Source of the DNA: Streptomyces sp. FIT100
Lineage (GTDB): Bacteria; Actinomycetota; Actinomycetes; Streptomycetales; Streptomycetaceae
DNA length: 64,000 nt
Direction: 5' to 3'
NCBI RefSeq assembly: GCF_024584805.1
Contig: NZ_CP075715.1
Span: 7,349,526-7,413,525 of the forward strand
A program made the translations under genes and the position numbers. Below the pieces are notes generated by a model. That model was not told where the DNA came from, searched no databases, and saw only the letters and a program-made list of their open reading frames with translations. Positions 51,636 to 59,995 of the stretch are shown one piece after another (within the stretch, counting starts at the first letter, position 1; each line of letters starts with the position of its first letter).

Positions 51636-52204
51636 GGGTCTCCGTAGTCGTGATAGCCGGCGCTCTCCCAGAACCCCGGTTCGTCGTCCAGGCGGAGCTC
51701 GATCCTGCGCACCCACTTCGCGGACTTCCACAGGTACAGGTGCGGGACGAGGAGCCGCGCCGGGCCGCCGTGTTCGGGAGCGAGGTCCTCGCCGTCGTAG
51801 CGGTGCACGATCCACGCCTGTCCGTCGAGGAGGTCCTCCAGCGGCAGATTGGTGGTGTACCCGCCGTAGGCGTGGACGAGGGCGAACTCCGCGGCCGTCT
51901 CCACGTCCCCCAGCAGCACGTCCAGGGAGACGCCCTGCCACTCCGTGCCGAACTTCGACCATCTGGTCACACAGTGCAGGTCGACCGTGGGCGTCTCCAT
52001 GGGCAGCGCCGTGAACGCCGCCCAGTCCCAGCTGTGCCGGGCACCGTCCTCGGTGGTGACGTCGAGTTCCCAGTCCTCCTGCGCCACGCGCGGGGTGGGG
52101 CCGGCCGACAGCACCGGGAAGTCGAACGTCTCGAACTGGCCGGGCGGCAGCTTCCGGTCGTCGGTGGGCCGTCGACCGTGGAATCCACGCGAGACAATGG
52201 GCAC
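51605..52204 (-). CDS. Soluble molybdopterin-dependent oxidoreductase (sulfite oxidase fold)
   Basis: A 199-residue protein with the SUOX/MsrP catalytic domain: IVSRGFHGRRPTDDRKLPPGQ at the start, the cofactor Cys ligand Cys78 in DLHCVTRWSKFG, the loop HAYGGYTTNLPLEDL and APEHGGPARLLVPHLYLWKS. It lacks a Tat signal, so unlike MsrP it should act in the cytosol. GTG 52204 is selected by alignment with the family start; an in-frame GTG at 52303 would add 33 unlike residues. First gene of a three-gene operon with the flavin reductase and DUF6510. Confidence 0.88.
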   Translation of the reverse strand: MPIVSRGFHGRRPTDDRKLPPGQFETFDFPVLSAGPTPRVAQEDWELDVTTEDGARHSWDWAAFTALPMETPTVDLHCVTRWSKFGTEWQGVSLDVLLGDVETAAEFALVHAYGGYTTNLPLEDLLDGQAWIVHRYDGEDLAPEHGGPARLLVPHLYLWKSAKWVRRIELRLDDEPGFWESAGYHDYGDPWREQRYQGD

Positions 52205-52314
52205 ATATCCAGCATGACCACGGTGTGGGCGATCGGGCCACTTGAGTGTGTCATGTACATCGAACAGCGTGCCGGACAAGGGCGTGGCGGCGGTGTCCGG
52301 CACGGCCGCCGCGG

Positions 52315-53052
52315 CTACGACTGCTGGAGCCAGTCCCTGTAGTGCGTCGGGGCGATGTAGGCGTCCTCCGGCGCGGTCAGCACGTCCCCGGGGACCACGG
52401 CGAACATGCCCGCCTCCTCGTCGGTGACCACGCTGCGGCCGTCGGGGCGGGCGGTCAGAGTGATCCGGCCCAGTTCGTCGAGGGTGAAGACATCGGGGCC
52501 CGCGATGCTGCGGGTGCCCTGCAGGGGCGCCTCGGAGGCGGTCCCGGCGACCGCCGCGGCGACGTCGGCGGCGGCGATGGGCTGCACGGGAGTGGACGGC
52601 AGCCGGACCGTGTCACCATCGGTCGTCATCGACATGATCCCCTGCACGAACTCGTAGAACTGCGTGGCATGCACGATCGAGTACGGCACCGACCCGTTCT
52701 TGAGGGCGTTCTCCTGGGCGACCTTGGCCAGGTAGTAGTCGAGCCGTGGCACCTTCTCCACGCCGACGATCGAGAGGATCACGGAGTGCCGGACCCCGGC
52801 CGCCTCCGCCGCGGCCCCGATGTTCCTCATCGACGTCTCGAAGAAGCCGATGGACGCCTCGTCGAACGTGGGGGAGTTCGTCAGGTTGATCACCACGTCG
52901 GTGCCCGCGAGAGCCTGGTCCAGGCCCTTGCCGCTGAGCACGTCGACCCCGCTGGAGAGCGAAGCGGGTACGACCTCGTGGCCGGCCGCTCTCAGCCGTT
53001 CGACCACCTGCGAGCCGACCAGGCCGCTTCCGCCCAGGACTGTGAACTTCAT
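52315..53052 (-). CDS. NAD(P)-binding atypical SDR
   Basis: A 245-residue NmrA/atypical short-chain dehydrogenase-like protein. It has the dinucleotide motif GGSGLVGSQV (residues 7-16), VINLTNSPTF, and YYLAKVAQENAL, a YxxxK-like motif. The later part (ATQFYEFVQGI, ADVAAAVAG) is as in redox-sensing or uncharacterised sugar-epimerase-like members. GAAGGG lies 9 nt before ATG 53052. Role unknown; it may be a NADPH-dependent reductase or regulator. It is divergent from the cupin gene. Confidence 0.87.
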   Translation of the reverse strand: MKFTVLGGSGLVGSQVVERLRAAGHEVVPASLSSGVDVLSGKGLDQALAGTDVVINLTNSPTFDEASIGFFETSMRNIGAAAEAAGVRHSVILSIVGVEKVPRLDYYLAKVAQENALKNGSVPYSIVHATQFYEFVQGIMSMTTDGDTVRLPSTPVQPIAAADVAAAVAGTASEAPLQGTRSIAGPDVFTLDELGRITLTARPDGRSVVTDEEAGMFAVVPGDVLTAPEDAYIAPTHYRDWLQQS

Positions 53053-53348
53053 GGCACGCACCCTTCGTCGAGTTCTGGTTCAGGGAAGAGCCGGTCACGG
53101 CCACCTGCGACCACCGTACGCCGCACAAGGGATGAACCGCGCGGAACCGGCATTCCGTCTGTCGGTGCGCCTGCCGGTGTGCCCGCTTGTGTGCCCGCTG
53201 GTGCGCTGCCGGTGCACCGGCTCCTGTGCGCGGCCGGCCGGGACGGCTGACCTGCGGACCTGCACACAGGCGGCGTACGCTCGTTGGCGTTGGCGTACCT
53301 GCCCGTGCCGTCGATCTCCGTGCCGACGCCAAGGCCGGAGGTGGCGTG

Positions 53349-53795
53349 ATGGCGAACAGCGAACCCGTGGCGCCCCCCCCGGAGGGCCAGGGACCGCGGT
53401 CCGAGGCATGGAAGACGGCGGTCACCGTGATCCAGGAGGCCAAACCGCCCCATGTGCCCGAGGGCGCGGAGGTCATGACCCTGGTCGTCGAGTTTCCCCC
53501 CGGAGATCCCGGCACACCTCCGCACCGGCACTCCGGACCGGCCTTCGGCTATGTGCTGGAGGGCGAGATGCTGTTCGAACTGGAGGGGGAGCCCGAGCGG
53601 GTCGTCCGGGCGGGGGAGGCGTTCTGGGAGCCGGGGGGCGACGTGATCCACTACCAGGACGGCAACAACCGCACGGACATCCCGAGCCGGTTCGTCGTCA
53701 CGATGATGTGCGAACCGGGCAAGCCCATGCTCGTCCTCGTCGACGATGAGGAACTGGAGCAGCGCAAGGACAGGCGAGCCCCCCGGCCGTCGTAG
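53349..53795 (+). CDS. Single-domain cupin
   Basis: A 148-residue cupin. The metal motif is PPHRHSGPAFGYVLEGEM (His pair and Glu), followed by GEAFWEPGGDVIHYQDGNN (third His). The small size suggests a dioxygenase-like or sugar-binding role. GGAGG lies about 8 nt before ATG 53349. The 295-nt gap upstream contains short TGCCCGCT repeats and no gene. The 220 nt after it are low-complexity (CCGTGCCGAG-type) sequence. Confidence 0.87.
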   Translation: MANSEPVAPPPEGQGPRSEAWKTAVTVIQEAKPPHVPEGAEVMTLVVEFPPGDPGTPPHRHSGPAFGYVLEGEMLFELEGEPERVVRAGEAFWEPGGDVIHYQDGNNRTDIPSRFVVTMMCEPGKPMLVLVDDEELEQRKDRRAPRPS

Positions 53796-53956
53796 CCGTC
53801 GAGCCGCTTTCGGCACCGAGCCGTGCCGTGCCGAGCCGTCCTGTGCCGTCGTCCTGAGCCCTGACGTGCCGTCGTGCTGAGCCGTGCGTGCCGTGAGCTG
53901 CCGCTGCCGGGGTTGCGACGGCATCCGGGTGTGACCGCCCCCGGGGCGCGCGCGGG

Positions 53957-53983
53957 GGGTGCGGGGCAGGGGACCCCGCACCC
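53957..53983. terminator. Hairpin between cupin and flotillin genes
   Basis: GGGTGCGGGG (53957-53966) and CCCCGCACCC (53974-53983) are perfectly inverted with a 7-nt loop, followed by TT, serving converging genes. Confidence 0.75.
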
Positions 53984-54017
53984 TTGTGCGTGAGGAGGCT
54001 TGACCGGCGGCCTCTCG

Positions 54018-55466
54018 CTATTCGGTGATCTCGATCTTTCCGTTGGCCACGGGCGGCTCGGCCAGGGGCGGCTCGGCCACCGGCGCCGCGTTGCCGCCGC
54101 CTCGGGCGGTGATGCCCTTGAGCAGCTGGGCGAGGTCAACACCCGTGGTCGCGCCGAGGAGTTCCATCCCCTGGGCGACGTTGTCCGTGACCGTACGGGA
54201 CAGCTTGCTCGCCCCGTCGGTGGAGATGACGGTCAGTCTGTCCACGGCGCTGAGCGGTTCGGCCGCCTTGGCGACGACCTGCGGGAGCACCTCGACGAGC
54301 ATCTGGAGGACGGCCGCGTCGCCGTACTGCGCGAAGGCGTCGGCCTTCTTCCGCATCGCTTCGGCCTCCGCCGTCCCCTTCGCCGCGATCGCCGCGGCAT
54401 CGGCGTCTCCTTCGATGCGCACGGCCTCGGCCAGCGCCGCCCGGTGGAGCTTCTCGCCCTCACCGGTCAGCCGTGCGCGCTCCGAGGCCGCCTCCGCCTC
54501 CTTCACCAGGGCGATACGGTGCGCCTCGGCCTCCTGCTCGGCCTGGTAGCGGGCCGCGTCGGCCGGCTTGCGGACCTGGGTGTCGAGCTGACGGTCGGTC
54601 AGCGCCGCCTGCCGTTGGGCCACCTTCTCCTGCTCGGCGAGGACCTCCTGCTGGCGGGCGGCCTCGGCGAGCGGACCCGCCGCGTTGGCCTGCGCCGCGG
54701 CCTCGTCCGTCTGGGCCTTGATCTCGGCCTGCTTCAGGTACAGGGTCCTCTGGGCGACCGCGATCTCCTCCTCGGCCTTCAGCCGGGCCTGCTCGGCGGC
54801 GCGGCGCGCCACCGCCTCCGCGATGTCCGCCTCCTGCCTGGCGCGGGCGGCCTCGGGCCGGCCGAGGTCCTCCAGATACGAGCCCTCGGTGGTGATGTCC
54901 TGGATCTGGAAGGCGTCGAGCACCAGGCCCTGCCCCGAGAGGCTGGCCTCGGCCTCCTCGGCGACCTGTCCGGCGAACGCGGCCCGGTCCCGGATGATGT
55001 CCTCCACGGACATACGGCCGACGATGGACCGCAGCGCGCCCGACAGCACCTCCTGCGTGAAGCCGACGATGCCGGCCTGCTGCATCAGGAACCGCTGGGC
55101 GGCGGCCCGGATCGAGTCCTCGGTGCCGCCGACCTTGACGATCGCCACGCCCTCCAGGTTCGCCTTCACACCGCGCAGGGTGACCGCGCCGCGCACCGCG
55201 ACCGGGATGTGCCGGCTGGACAGGTCGAGGGTGAACTTCTGCTGCACGAACGGGACGACGAAGACACCGCCGCCGACCACGACCTTCTGGCCGCTGTTGT
55301 CCGTGAACACCCGGCCGGTCTCCGGATCGGTGGACCTCTTGCCGCGGCGGCCGGTGACGATGAACGCCTCGCTGGGACCGGCGACCTTGTACCGGGTGAC
55401 GACCACCAGGGCCAGCAGGACGAGGAGTACGACGACTCCCACCACCGCGGTGACAACTGGACTCAT
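54018..55466 (-). CDS. Flotillin-like SPFH protein
   Basis: A 482-residue membrane-scaffold protein. TM segment at residues ~5-24, SPFH/band-7 domain ~28-200 (PSEAFIVTGRRG, VKANLEGVAIVKVGG), then a long Ala/Glu/Arg coiled coil (~205-370, ARARQEADIAEAVARRA and following) and a flotillin C-terminus (LPQVVAKAAEPLSAVDRLTVIS). It organises membrane microdomains. GGGGAGG precedes ATG 55466. An NfeD-type gene lies 148 nt upstream on the same strand, the usual partner. Confidence 0.92.
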   Translation of the reverse strand: MSPVVTAVVGVVVLLVLLALVVVTRYKVAGPSEAFIVTGRRGKRSTDPETGRVFTDNSGQKVVVGGGVFVVPFVQQKFTLDLSSRHIPVAVRGAVTLRGVKANLEGVAIVKVGGTEDSIRAAAQRFLMQQAGIVGFTQEVLSGALRSIVGRMSVEDIIRDRAAFAGQVAEEAEASLSGQGLVLDAFQIQDITTEGSYLEDLGRPEAARARQEADIAEAVARRAAEQARLKAEEEIAVAQRTLYLKQAEIKAQTDEAAAQANAAGPLAEAARQQEVLAEQEKVAQRQAALTDRQLDTQVRKPADAARYQAEQEAEAHRIALVKEAEAASERARLTGEGEKLHRAALAEAVRIEGDADAAAIAAKGTAEAEAMRKKADAFAQYGDAAVLQMLVEVLPQVVAKAAEPLSAVDRLTVISTDGASKLSRTVTDNVAQGMELLGATTGVDLAQLLKGITARGGGNAAPVAEPPLAEPPVANGKIEITE

Positions 55467-55513
55467 GACGAATCCTCCCCCCTGCCTCCCCGGGGGACGG
55501 CAGATCTCGTGGA

Positions 55514-55590
55514 CTGAACTGAACTGAACGGAACGGAACGGAACGAACGGAACGGAACGAACGGAACGGAACGAACGGAACGGAACGAAC
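55514..55590. repeat. 5-bp repeat tract between nfeD-like and flotillin genes
   Basis: About 15 units of GGAAC with occasional GAAC slips (GAACT early). It lies in the leader of the flotillin gene, upstream of its ribosome site, where length changes could alter translation. Confidence 0.92.
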
Positions 55591-55614
55591 CAACTCGTGG
55601 AACTACGGGCGCGG

Positions 55615-56124
55615 TCAGCGCTCGACGGGACGGACACGGACCGAGGTGGGCGACAGCGCGGCCTCCACCCACACCTCCGCACCCCGCTGGACAGGCCCGG
55701 CGGCCTTCGCGGCGAACTTCACCGGCTGCCCGGCCAGGCGCAGCAGCACCTCGCCGTACCCGTCGGCCGGGATGGCCGTCACGACGGATCCCGCGGTGCC
55801 GACGAGATCCTCACCGCGGGGCGTGTCGGCGGCCTGATCGCGCATCAGGGCACGGCTGAACCTCCACGTCAGCCAGCCCGCCGCGATCCCGGCGACCACT
55901 CCGGCGGCGGTGGCGGCGCCGGCCCCCAGGCCGGTCGCGCCCAGCACGATCGCGCCGCTGAAGCCGAACATCGAGACGAACCCGGCCATCACTGGGAGCG
56001 ACAGCCATCCGTCGAAGACCCCGTCCAGGACACCGTCGAGGAGACCTTCCAGCACTCCGTCGAGAACCAGCGCGAGTGCGAGCAGCACCACTCCCGCAAT
56101 GCCGAGACCCAGAAACAAGCCCAC
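55615..56124 (-). CDS. NfeD-family membrane protein
   Basis: A 169-residue short NfeD protein: two or three TM segments (~3-25 and ~45-85), then an OB-fold domain (EDLVGTAGSVVTAIPADGYGEVLLRLAGQP..EVWVEAA). The segment LDGVLEGLLDGVLDGVFDG is an internal repeat. NfeD assists SPFH proteins in membrane microdomains. GTG 56124 follows GGGGGAGG. Co-directional with the flotillin gene downstream. Confidence 0.86.
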   Translation of the reverse strand: MGLFLGLGIAGVVLLALALVLDGVLEGLLDGVLDGVFDGWLSLPVMAGFVSMFGFSGAIVLGATGLGAGAATAAGVVAGIAAGWLTWRFSRALMRDQAADTPRGEDLVGTAGSVVTAIPADGYGEVLLRLAGQPVKFAAKAAGPVQRGAEVWVEAALSPTSVRVRPVER

Positions 56125-56368
56125 GCCGTGCCTCCCCCGAAACCATCGGTCGACCGCCGGTCGCCCTCGCCCTTCACGGATCCTTCCACCGGGCGGGGGA
56201 AAGTTTCATTGCCGTGTTCCGGCAGTCTTGACGACTTCTTGATGCCGCACACGCCCCCGCCGACCTGCCGCACACGCCCCCGCCGACCGCCGAGGCGTGG
56301 CCTGCCCGGGACGCGGCGGGCCGCCGTGCATCCTGGGCATCTCGTACGCCGTGCTTCGGGAGTCGCGT

Positions 56369-57259
56369 ATGGAATGGCTGGTCACCTTGGCCGGAGCGGG
56401 GCTGGTCATGCTCGCGCTGCGGGATGTCTTCCATACGCTGTGGCATCCCACCCGTCGCGGCGGGCTCAGCCGGCACGTCATGACGGCGCTGTGGAAACTG
56501 TCGCAGTGGCTTCCGCTCCGCCGGCGGGCGGCGGGACTCGCGGGTCCGCTCGCCATGGTCACGGTGGTCGCGATGTGGGCGGGCACGGTGGTGGTGGGAT
56601 GGGCGCTGATCTACTGGCCGCACCTGCCGGAGGGCTTCTCGTTCGCCGCCGGCCTGGAGCCCGCCGAGCACAGCGGGCTCGTCGACGCGCTGTACATCTC
56701 GCTGGTCACCGTGGCCACCCTCGGACTGGGCGACATCGCCCCCGTCGAGCCATGGCTCAGGATCGTCGCGCCGCTGGAAGCCCTCGTGGGCTTCGCCCTG
56801 CTGACCGCCACCGTCTCCTGGGTCCTGGAGATCTACCCCGCGCTCACCCGCAGACGGGCGCTCGCCCTGCGGCTGTCGCAGCTCCAGCGCAACGACCCGT
56901 CGCCGCTCCAGCCGGACTCGGCACCGGGGGCCGGCGTCCTGGAGAGCCTCGCCGCGGAAGTGGCCCGCATTTCGGTCGACTTCCTCCAGTACCCCGAGTC
57001 CTACTACTTCCACGAGGGCGAGGACCGCACCTCCCTGGCCGCGCGGGTCCGGTACGTCGCCGACCTCGCCGACCTCGCCGACCTCGCCGACCGGGGCGAC
57101 GGAGCCCGGCACGCCGACGTACGGCTCGCCGCCGCGCTGCTCACCACCGCTCTCGCCGACCTCGCCGCCATCCTCGACCAGCGCTTTCTGCACAGCGGTG
57201 GCACGGTGCGGGACGTCTGCCGTGCCTACGCGGAGGATCACGGCAGAGGCGGGAGCTGA
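56369..57259 (+). CDS. Two-TM ion channel-like protein
   Basis: A 296-residue protein with a selectivity-filter-like TLGLGD (residues 117-122, compare TVGYGD of K+ channels), a pore helix before it (LVDALYISLVTVA) and TM segments at ~3-18, 60-82 and 128-150. The cytosolic part (~155-296) has a helical region with the small repeat LAD-LAD-LAD. It is probably a potassium channel of the simple actinobacterial type; ligand gating not evident. GGGAG precedes ATG 56369. Divergent from the nfeD/flotillin unit. Confidence 0.82.
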   Translation: MEWLVTLAGAGLVMLALRDVFHTLWHPTRRGGLSRHVMTALWKLSQWLPLRRRAAGLAGPLAMVTVVAMWAGTVVVGWALIYWPHLPEGFSFAAGLEPAEHSGLVDALYISLVTVATLGLGDIAPVEPWLRIVAPLEALVGFALLTATVSWVLEIYPALTRRRALALRLSQLQRNDPSPLQPDSAPGAGVLESLAAEVARISVDFLQYPESYYFHEGEDRTSLAARVRYVADLADLADLADRGDGARHADVRLAAALLTTALADLAAILDQRFLHSGGTVRDVCRAYAEDHGRGGS

Positions 57260-57368
57260 GCCGCGCGCCGGTGGCCGGGCTGCGGTCGGGCGCGGGCTGC
57301 GGTCGGCGGTGGCCGCCGGGGGACGCGGTTGCGGCGGCGCCGGGCGGCGAGACCCTGGAAGAGTCCAC

Positions 57369-57410
57369 GGGCGCACCGCAGGCGGTCTCCCGCCCGGATG
57401 CGGTGCGCCC
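57369..57410. terminator. Hairpin between channel gene and alcohol dehydrogenase gene
   Basis: GGGCGCACCGCA (57369-57380) and TGCGGTGCGCCC (57399-57410) are perfectly inverted with an 18-nt loop. The rest of 57260-57540 shows no gene. Confidence 0.6.
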
Positions 57411-57540
57411 GTGCCGGATGGGCCGACGGGGCCCGGCGGAGGGCCGTCCGGCCCAAGCGCTCGGGACGTCCGCCGGGACACGCTGGCCGTGACCGGGGGC
57501 GGACGGCCGGGGACACCGTGCACAAGGGAAGGACGCCGGC

Positions 57541-58632
57541 ATGAAGGCACTCGTCTTCCAGGGACCGGGGCAGACGTCCTGGCAGGACGTACCCGACCCG
57601 GGCATCAAGGACGCGGCGGACGTGATCGTCCGCGTCGACGCGGTCACCATCTGCGGCACGGACCTGCACATCATCAAGGGCGATGTGCCCGACGTGGCGC
57701 CGGGGACCGTCCTCGGGCACGAGGCCGTCGGCGAGGTGATGGAGACCGGCGGGGACGTGCGCACCGTCCGTCCCGGCGACCGGGTGCTGGTGTCGTGCAT
57801 CGCCGCGTGCGGGCGCTGCCGCTTCTGCCGCGAGAACCGGTACGGGCAGTGCCGGGGAGGCGGCGGCTGGATCCTGGGCCACCTGGTCGACGGGACCCAG
57901 GCCGAGTACGTCCGCGTGCCCTTCGCCGACCTGTCCGTGCACCCGCTGCCCAGCCAGGTCGACAACGACGACGCCGTCCTGCTGGCCGACATCTTCCCCA
58001 CCGCCTACGAGGTCGGCGTGGTGAACGGCCACGTCCGCCCGGGCGACACCCTCGTCGTGGTCGGCGCGGGCCCGATCGGGCTGGCCGTGATCGCCACGGC
58101 CCGGCTGTACACCCCCGGGCGGATCATCGCCGTGGACCTGGCCGCCTCCCGCCTGACCGCGGCGCGGGCCGTCGGCGCCGACGCGACGGTCAGCGCCGAG
58201 GAGGAGCCGGAACGGCTGGTCGAGGACCTGACCGACGGACTGGGCGCCGATGTCGTCGTGGAGGCGGTGGGCGTACCCGAGGCGTTCGAGATGTGCACCC
58301 GCATGGTGCGGCCGGGCGGCCGGGTCGCGAACGTCGGCGTCCACGGCAAGCCCGCGGCGCTGCACCTCGAAGACCTGTGGATCAAGGACGTGACGATCAC
58401 GACCGGGCTGGTCGACACGCACTCCACGCCGCTGCTGCTGAGGATGATGGCGGCGGGCAGGCTCCCCGCCTCCGGGCTGGTCACCCACCGCTTCGAACTG
58501 GGGCAGATGGAGGAGGCGTACGACGTCTTCTCGCGCGCCGCCGACACCGGTGCGCTCAAGGTGGTGCTCGGCGGTCCCCGGCACGACACTGTCGACCGGC
58601 CGGCGGAGCCGCTGTCTCCACCGAGGGTGTGA
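57541..58632 (+). CDS. Zinc-dependent alcohol dehydrogenase
   Basis: A 363-residue medium-chain dehydrogenase. Catalytic zinc ligands are Cys38, His60 and Glu61; the structural zinc has the four Cys 90, 93, 96 and 104 (CGRCRFC..QC). The nucleotide site is VVGAGPIGLAVIATA. Such proteins, close to the isopropanol/formaldehyde dehydrogenase group (GGGGWILGHLVDGTQAEYVRVPFAD), oxidise small alcohols or reduce ketones. GGAAGG lies upstream of ATG 57541. The regulator gene begins 5 nt after the stop, so they form one operon. Confidence 0.92.
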   Translation: MKALVFQGPGQTSWQDVPDPGIKDAADVIVRVDAVTICGTDLHIIKGDVPDVAPGTVLGHEAVGEVMETGGDVRTVRPGDRVLVSCIAACGRCRFCRENRYGQCRGGGGWILGHLVDGTQAEYVRVPFADLSVHPLPSQVDNDDAVLLADIFPTAYEVGVVNGHVRPGDTLVVVGAGPIGLAVIATARLYTPGRIIAVDLAASRLTAARAVGADATVSAEEEPERLVEDLTDGLGADVVVEAVGVPEAFEMCTRMVRPGGRVANVGVHGKPAALHLEDLWIKDVTITTGLVDTHSTPLLLRMMAAGRLPASGLVTHRFELGQMEEAYDVFSRAADTGALKVVLGGPRHDTVDRPAEPLSPPRV

Positions 58633-58637
58633 GGGCC

Positions 58638-59477
58638 ATGCGGAAGGCAGAATCCGGGCAGCCGGGTGGCGGCACCGGAGCCGGAGCGGCTGCCGGATCC
58701 GGTGGCGGCGCGGCTGCCGGATCCGGTGGCGGCGCGGGTGGCGGATCCGGTGGCGGAGCGGGTGCGGGCACGGCACACGGCCAGTGCACGGACCTGGGGC
58801 GGCGCGTCGCCGCCCGCCGCCAGGAGCTCGGGCTGACCCGCGAGCAGCTCGCCGAGCGCAGCGGCGCCGCGGCCACCTACATCGAGTACGTCGAGGAGCG
58901 GTCGGCGGCCCCGGGCATCGGTGTCGTCCTGCGGATCGCCGACGCGCTGGAGACCACGGTCGCGGAGCTCACCGGCGGTGCCGCCGAGCAGCCGCCGGGC
59001 AGGAGCAGCGCGTCGCGCAACGCCGAGCTGCTCGAACTCGATGATGCGGAGTGCCGCGAGCTGCTGTCCACGCACGGCGTCGGCCGCGTGGCCGTGTTCA
59101 CGCCGGACGGCCCGGCCGTCGTCCCGGTCAACTACCTGGTATCCGGAGGGGACATCGCCTTCCGCACGGCGCCCGGCAGCGCCGCGGCCGCCGCCGACGG
59201 GGCCGAAGTGGCCTTCGAGGTCGACCACATCGACGATGCCTTCCGCCGGGGGTGGAGTGTGCTCGCCGTGGGGCCGGGTCGTGCGGTCACCGACCCCGAT
59301 GCCGTCGGCAGGCTGGAAGCGGAGGCGCCCACACTGCCCTGGGCCGGCGGTGAGCGCCGGCTATGGCTGGCGATCACACCGACCCGTGTCACCGGCCGCA
59401 GGATCGTGAACCCCCAGGCCGGCCACGGCCCGTGCGGAAGCGCGGAGGACACGGCCCGGGGCGTGTCCGACCCGTAG
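58638..59477 (+). CDS. XRE-type HTH fused to a pyridoxamine 5'-phosphate oxidase-like domain
   Basis: A 279-residue protein. After a Gly-rich start (GSGGGAAAG/GSGGGAGGG repeats, residues ~13-45) comes an XRE HTH (LGRRVAARRQELGLTREQLA, ~50-105) and a split-barrel flavin-binding domain (~125-262; RNAELLELDDAECRELLSTH, VPVNYLVSGGDIAFRT, WSVLAVGPGRAV). This two-domain layout is typical for actinobacterial nitroreductase/PNPOx-like regulators. It directly follows the dehydrogenase and could control it by flavin or redox state. Confidence 0.87.
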   Translation: MRKAESGQPGGGTGAGAAAGSGGGAAAGSGGGAGGGSGGGAGAGTAHGQCTDLGRRVAARRQELGLTREQLAERSGAAATYIEYVEERSAAPGIGVVLRIADALETTVAELTGGAAEQPPGRSSASRNAELLELDDAECRELLSTHGVGRVAVFTPDGPAVVPVNYLVSGGDIAFRTAPGSAAAAADGAEVAFEVDHIDDAFRRGWSVLAVGPGRAVTDPDAVGRLEAEAPTLPWAGGERRLWLAITPTRVTGRRIVNPQAGHGPCGSAEDTARGVSDP

Positions 59478-59489
59478 CGCCGTCGCCGC

Positions 59490-59670
59490 GGCCGCCTCGA
59501 AGACAGCCGACGGTCCGCAGGCCCACGTCCGCGCCGGGCCGGGCGGCGAAGTCGTGCCACGCGCGCAGACTGCGCTGCCCGAGGCGGATGTTGAGCGGAT
59601 CGGAGAACTGCGCGCGGAGCCCGCCGATCGGTTTGCCGGACGTGCCCGCGGCAGGGGTGTCGCGCTCGCA
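59490..59670 (-). pseudogene. Fragment of an FAD-dependent (sarcosine-oxidase-like) oxidoreductase
   Basis: On the minus strand one frame reads RDTPAAGTSGKPIGGLRAQFSD and then NIRLGQRSLRAWHDF..PGADVGLRTVGCL. This matches the conserved stretch after the FAD motif of DAO-type oxidoreductases (..SGK..GGVRAQFSD..N..L..RSL..F...). The N-terminal GxGxxG motif and the remaining ~300 residues are absent on both sides, so it is a remnant. Homology is by recall of the family; no start codon is proposed. Confidence 0.6.
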
Positions 59671-59995
59671 CGGCCCGCGCGCGGCGTCCGGTGCGTGCGT
59701 CGGACGCGAGGCGGAGGATCCTCGCACTGCGGCCGTACGTGGACGCCTCCGGCAACACGGTGCCGGCGCACCTCCCCGTCGCAAGCGCTGAGGGAGCATG
59801 CCCGCGTCGCGCGCGACCGGGCGGGCGGGATGTGCCGGGGCGCCGCCGCGGGAAGGCCGCCGCACAGGTCCCTGACCGCGGTGCGATACCCCCTGCTGGC
59901 GGGCGCTTTTCAACGCGTTCACCTGCGGCTGCTCAACTTGGCTGTACAACTTCGCAGTACATCTGCGGTCGACTGAAAGCCGGAGGACACCACCC
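59671..59995. promoter_or_regulatory. Intergenic region with a PHO-box-like element before phoD
   Basis: No supported gene. GTTCACCTGCG at 59917-59927 matches the 11-bp PhoP direct-repeat unit of Streptomyces; the next 11-mers (GCTGCTCAACT and following) are weaker. It lies ~70 nt before the phosphatase start, consistent with phosphate-starvation control. GGAGGAC precedes the ATG. Confidence 0.5.

Noticed and set aside
59554..59976. 140-codon plus-strand frame before phoD
   Set aside because: Antisense to the oxidoreductase remnant and without start signals or family resemblance.
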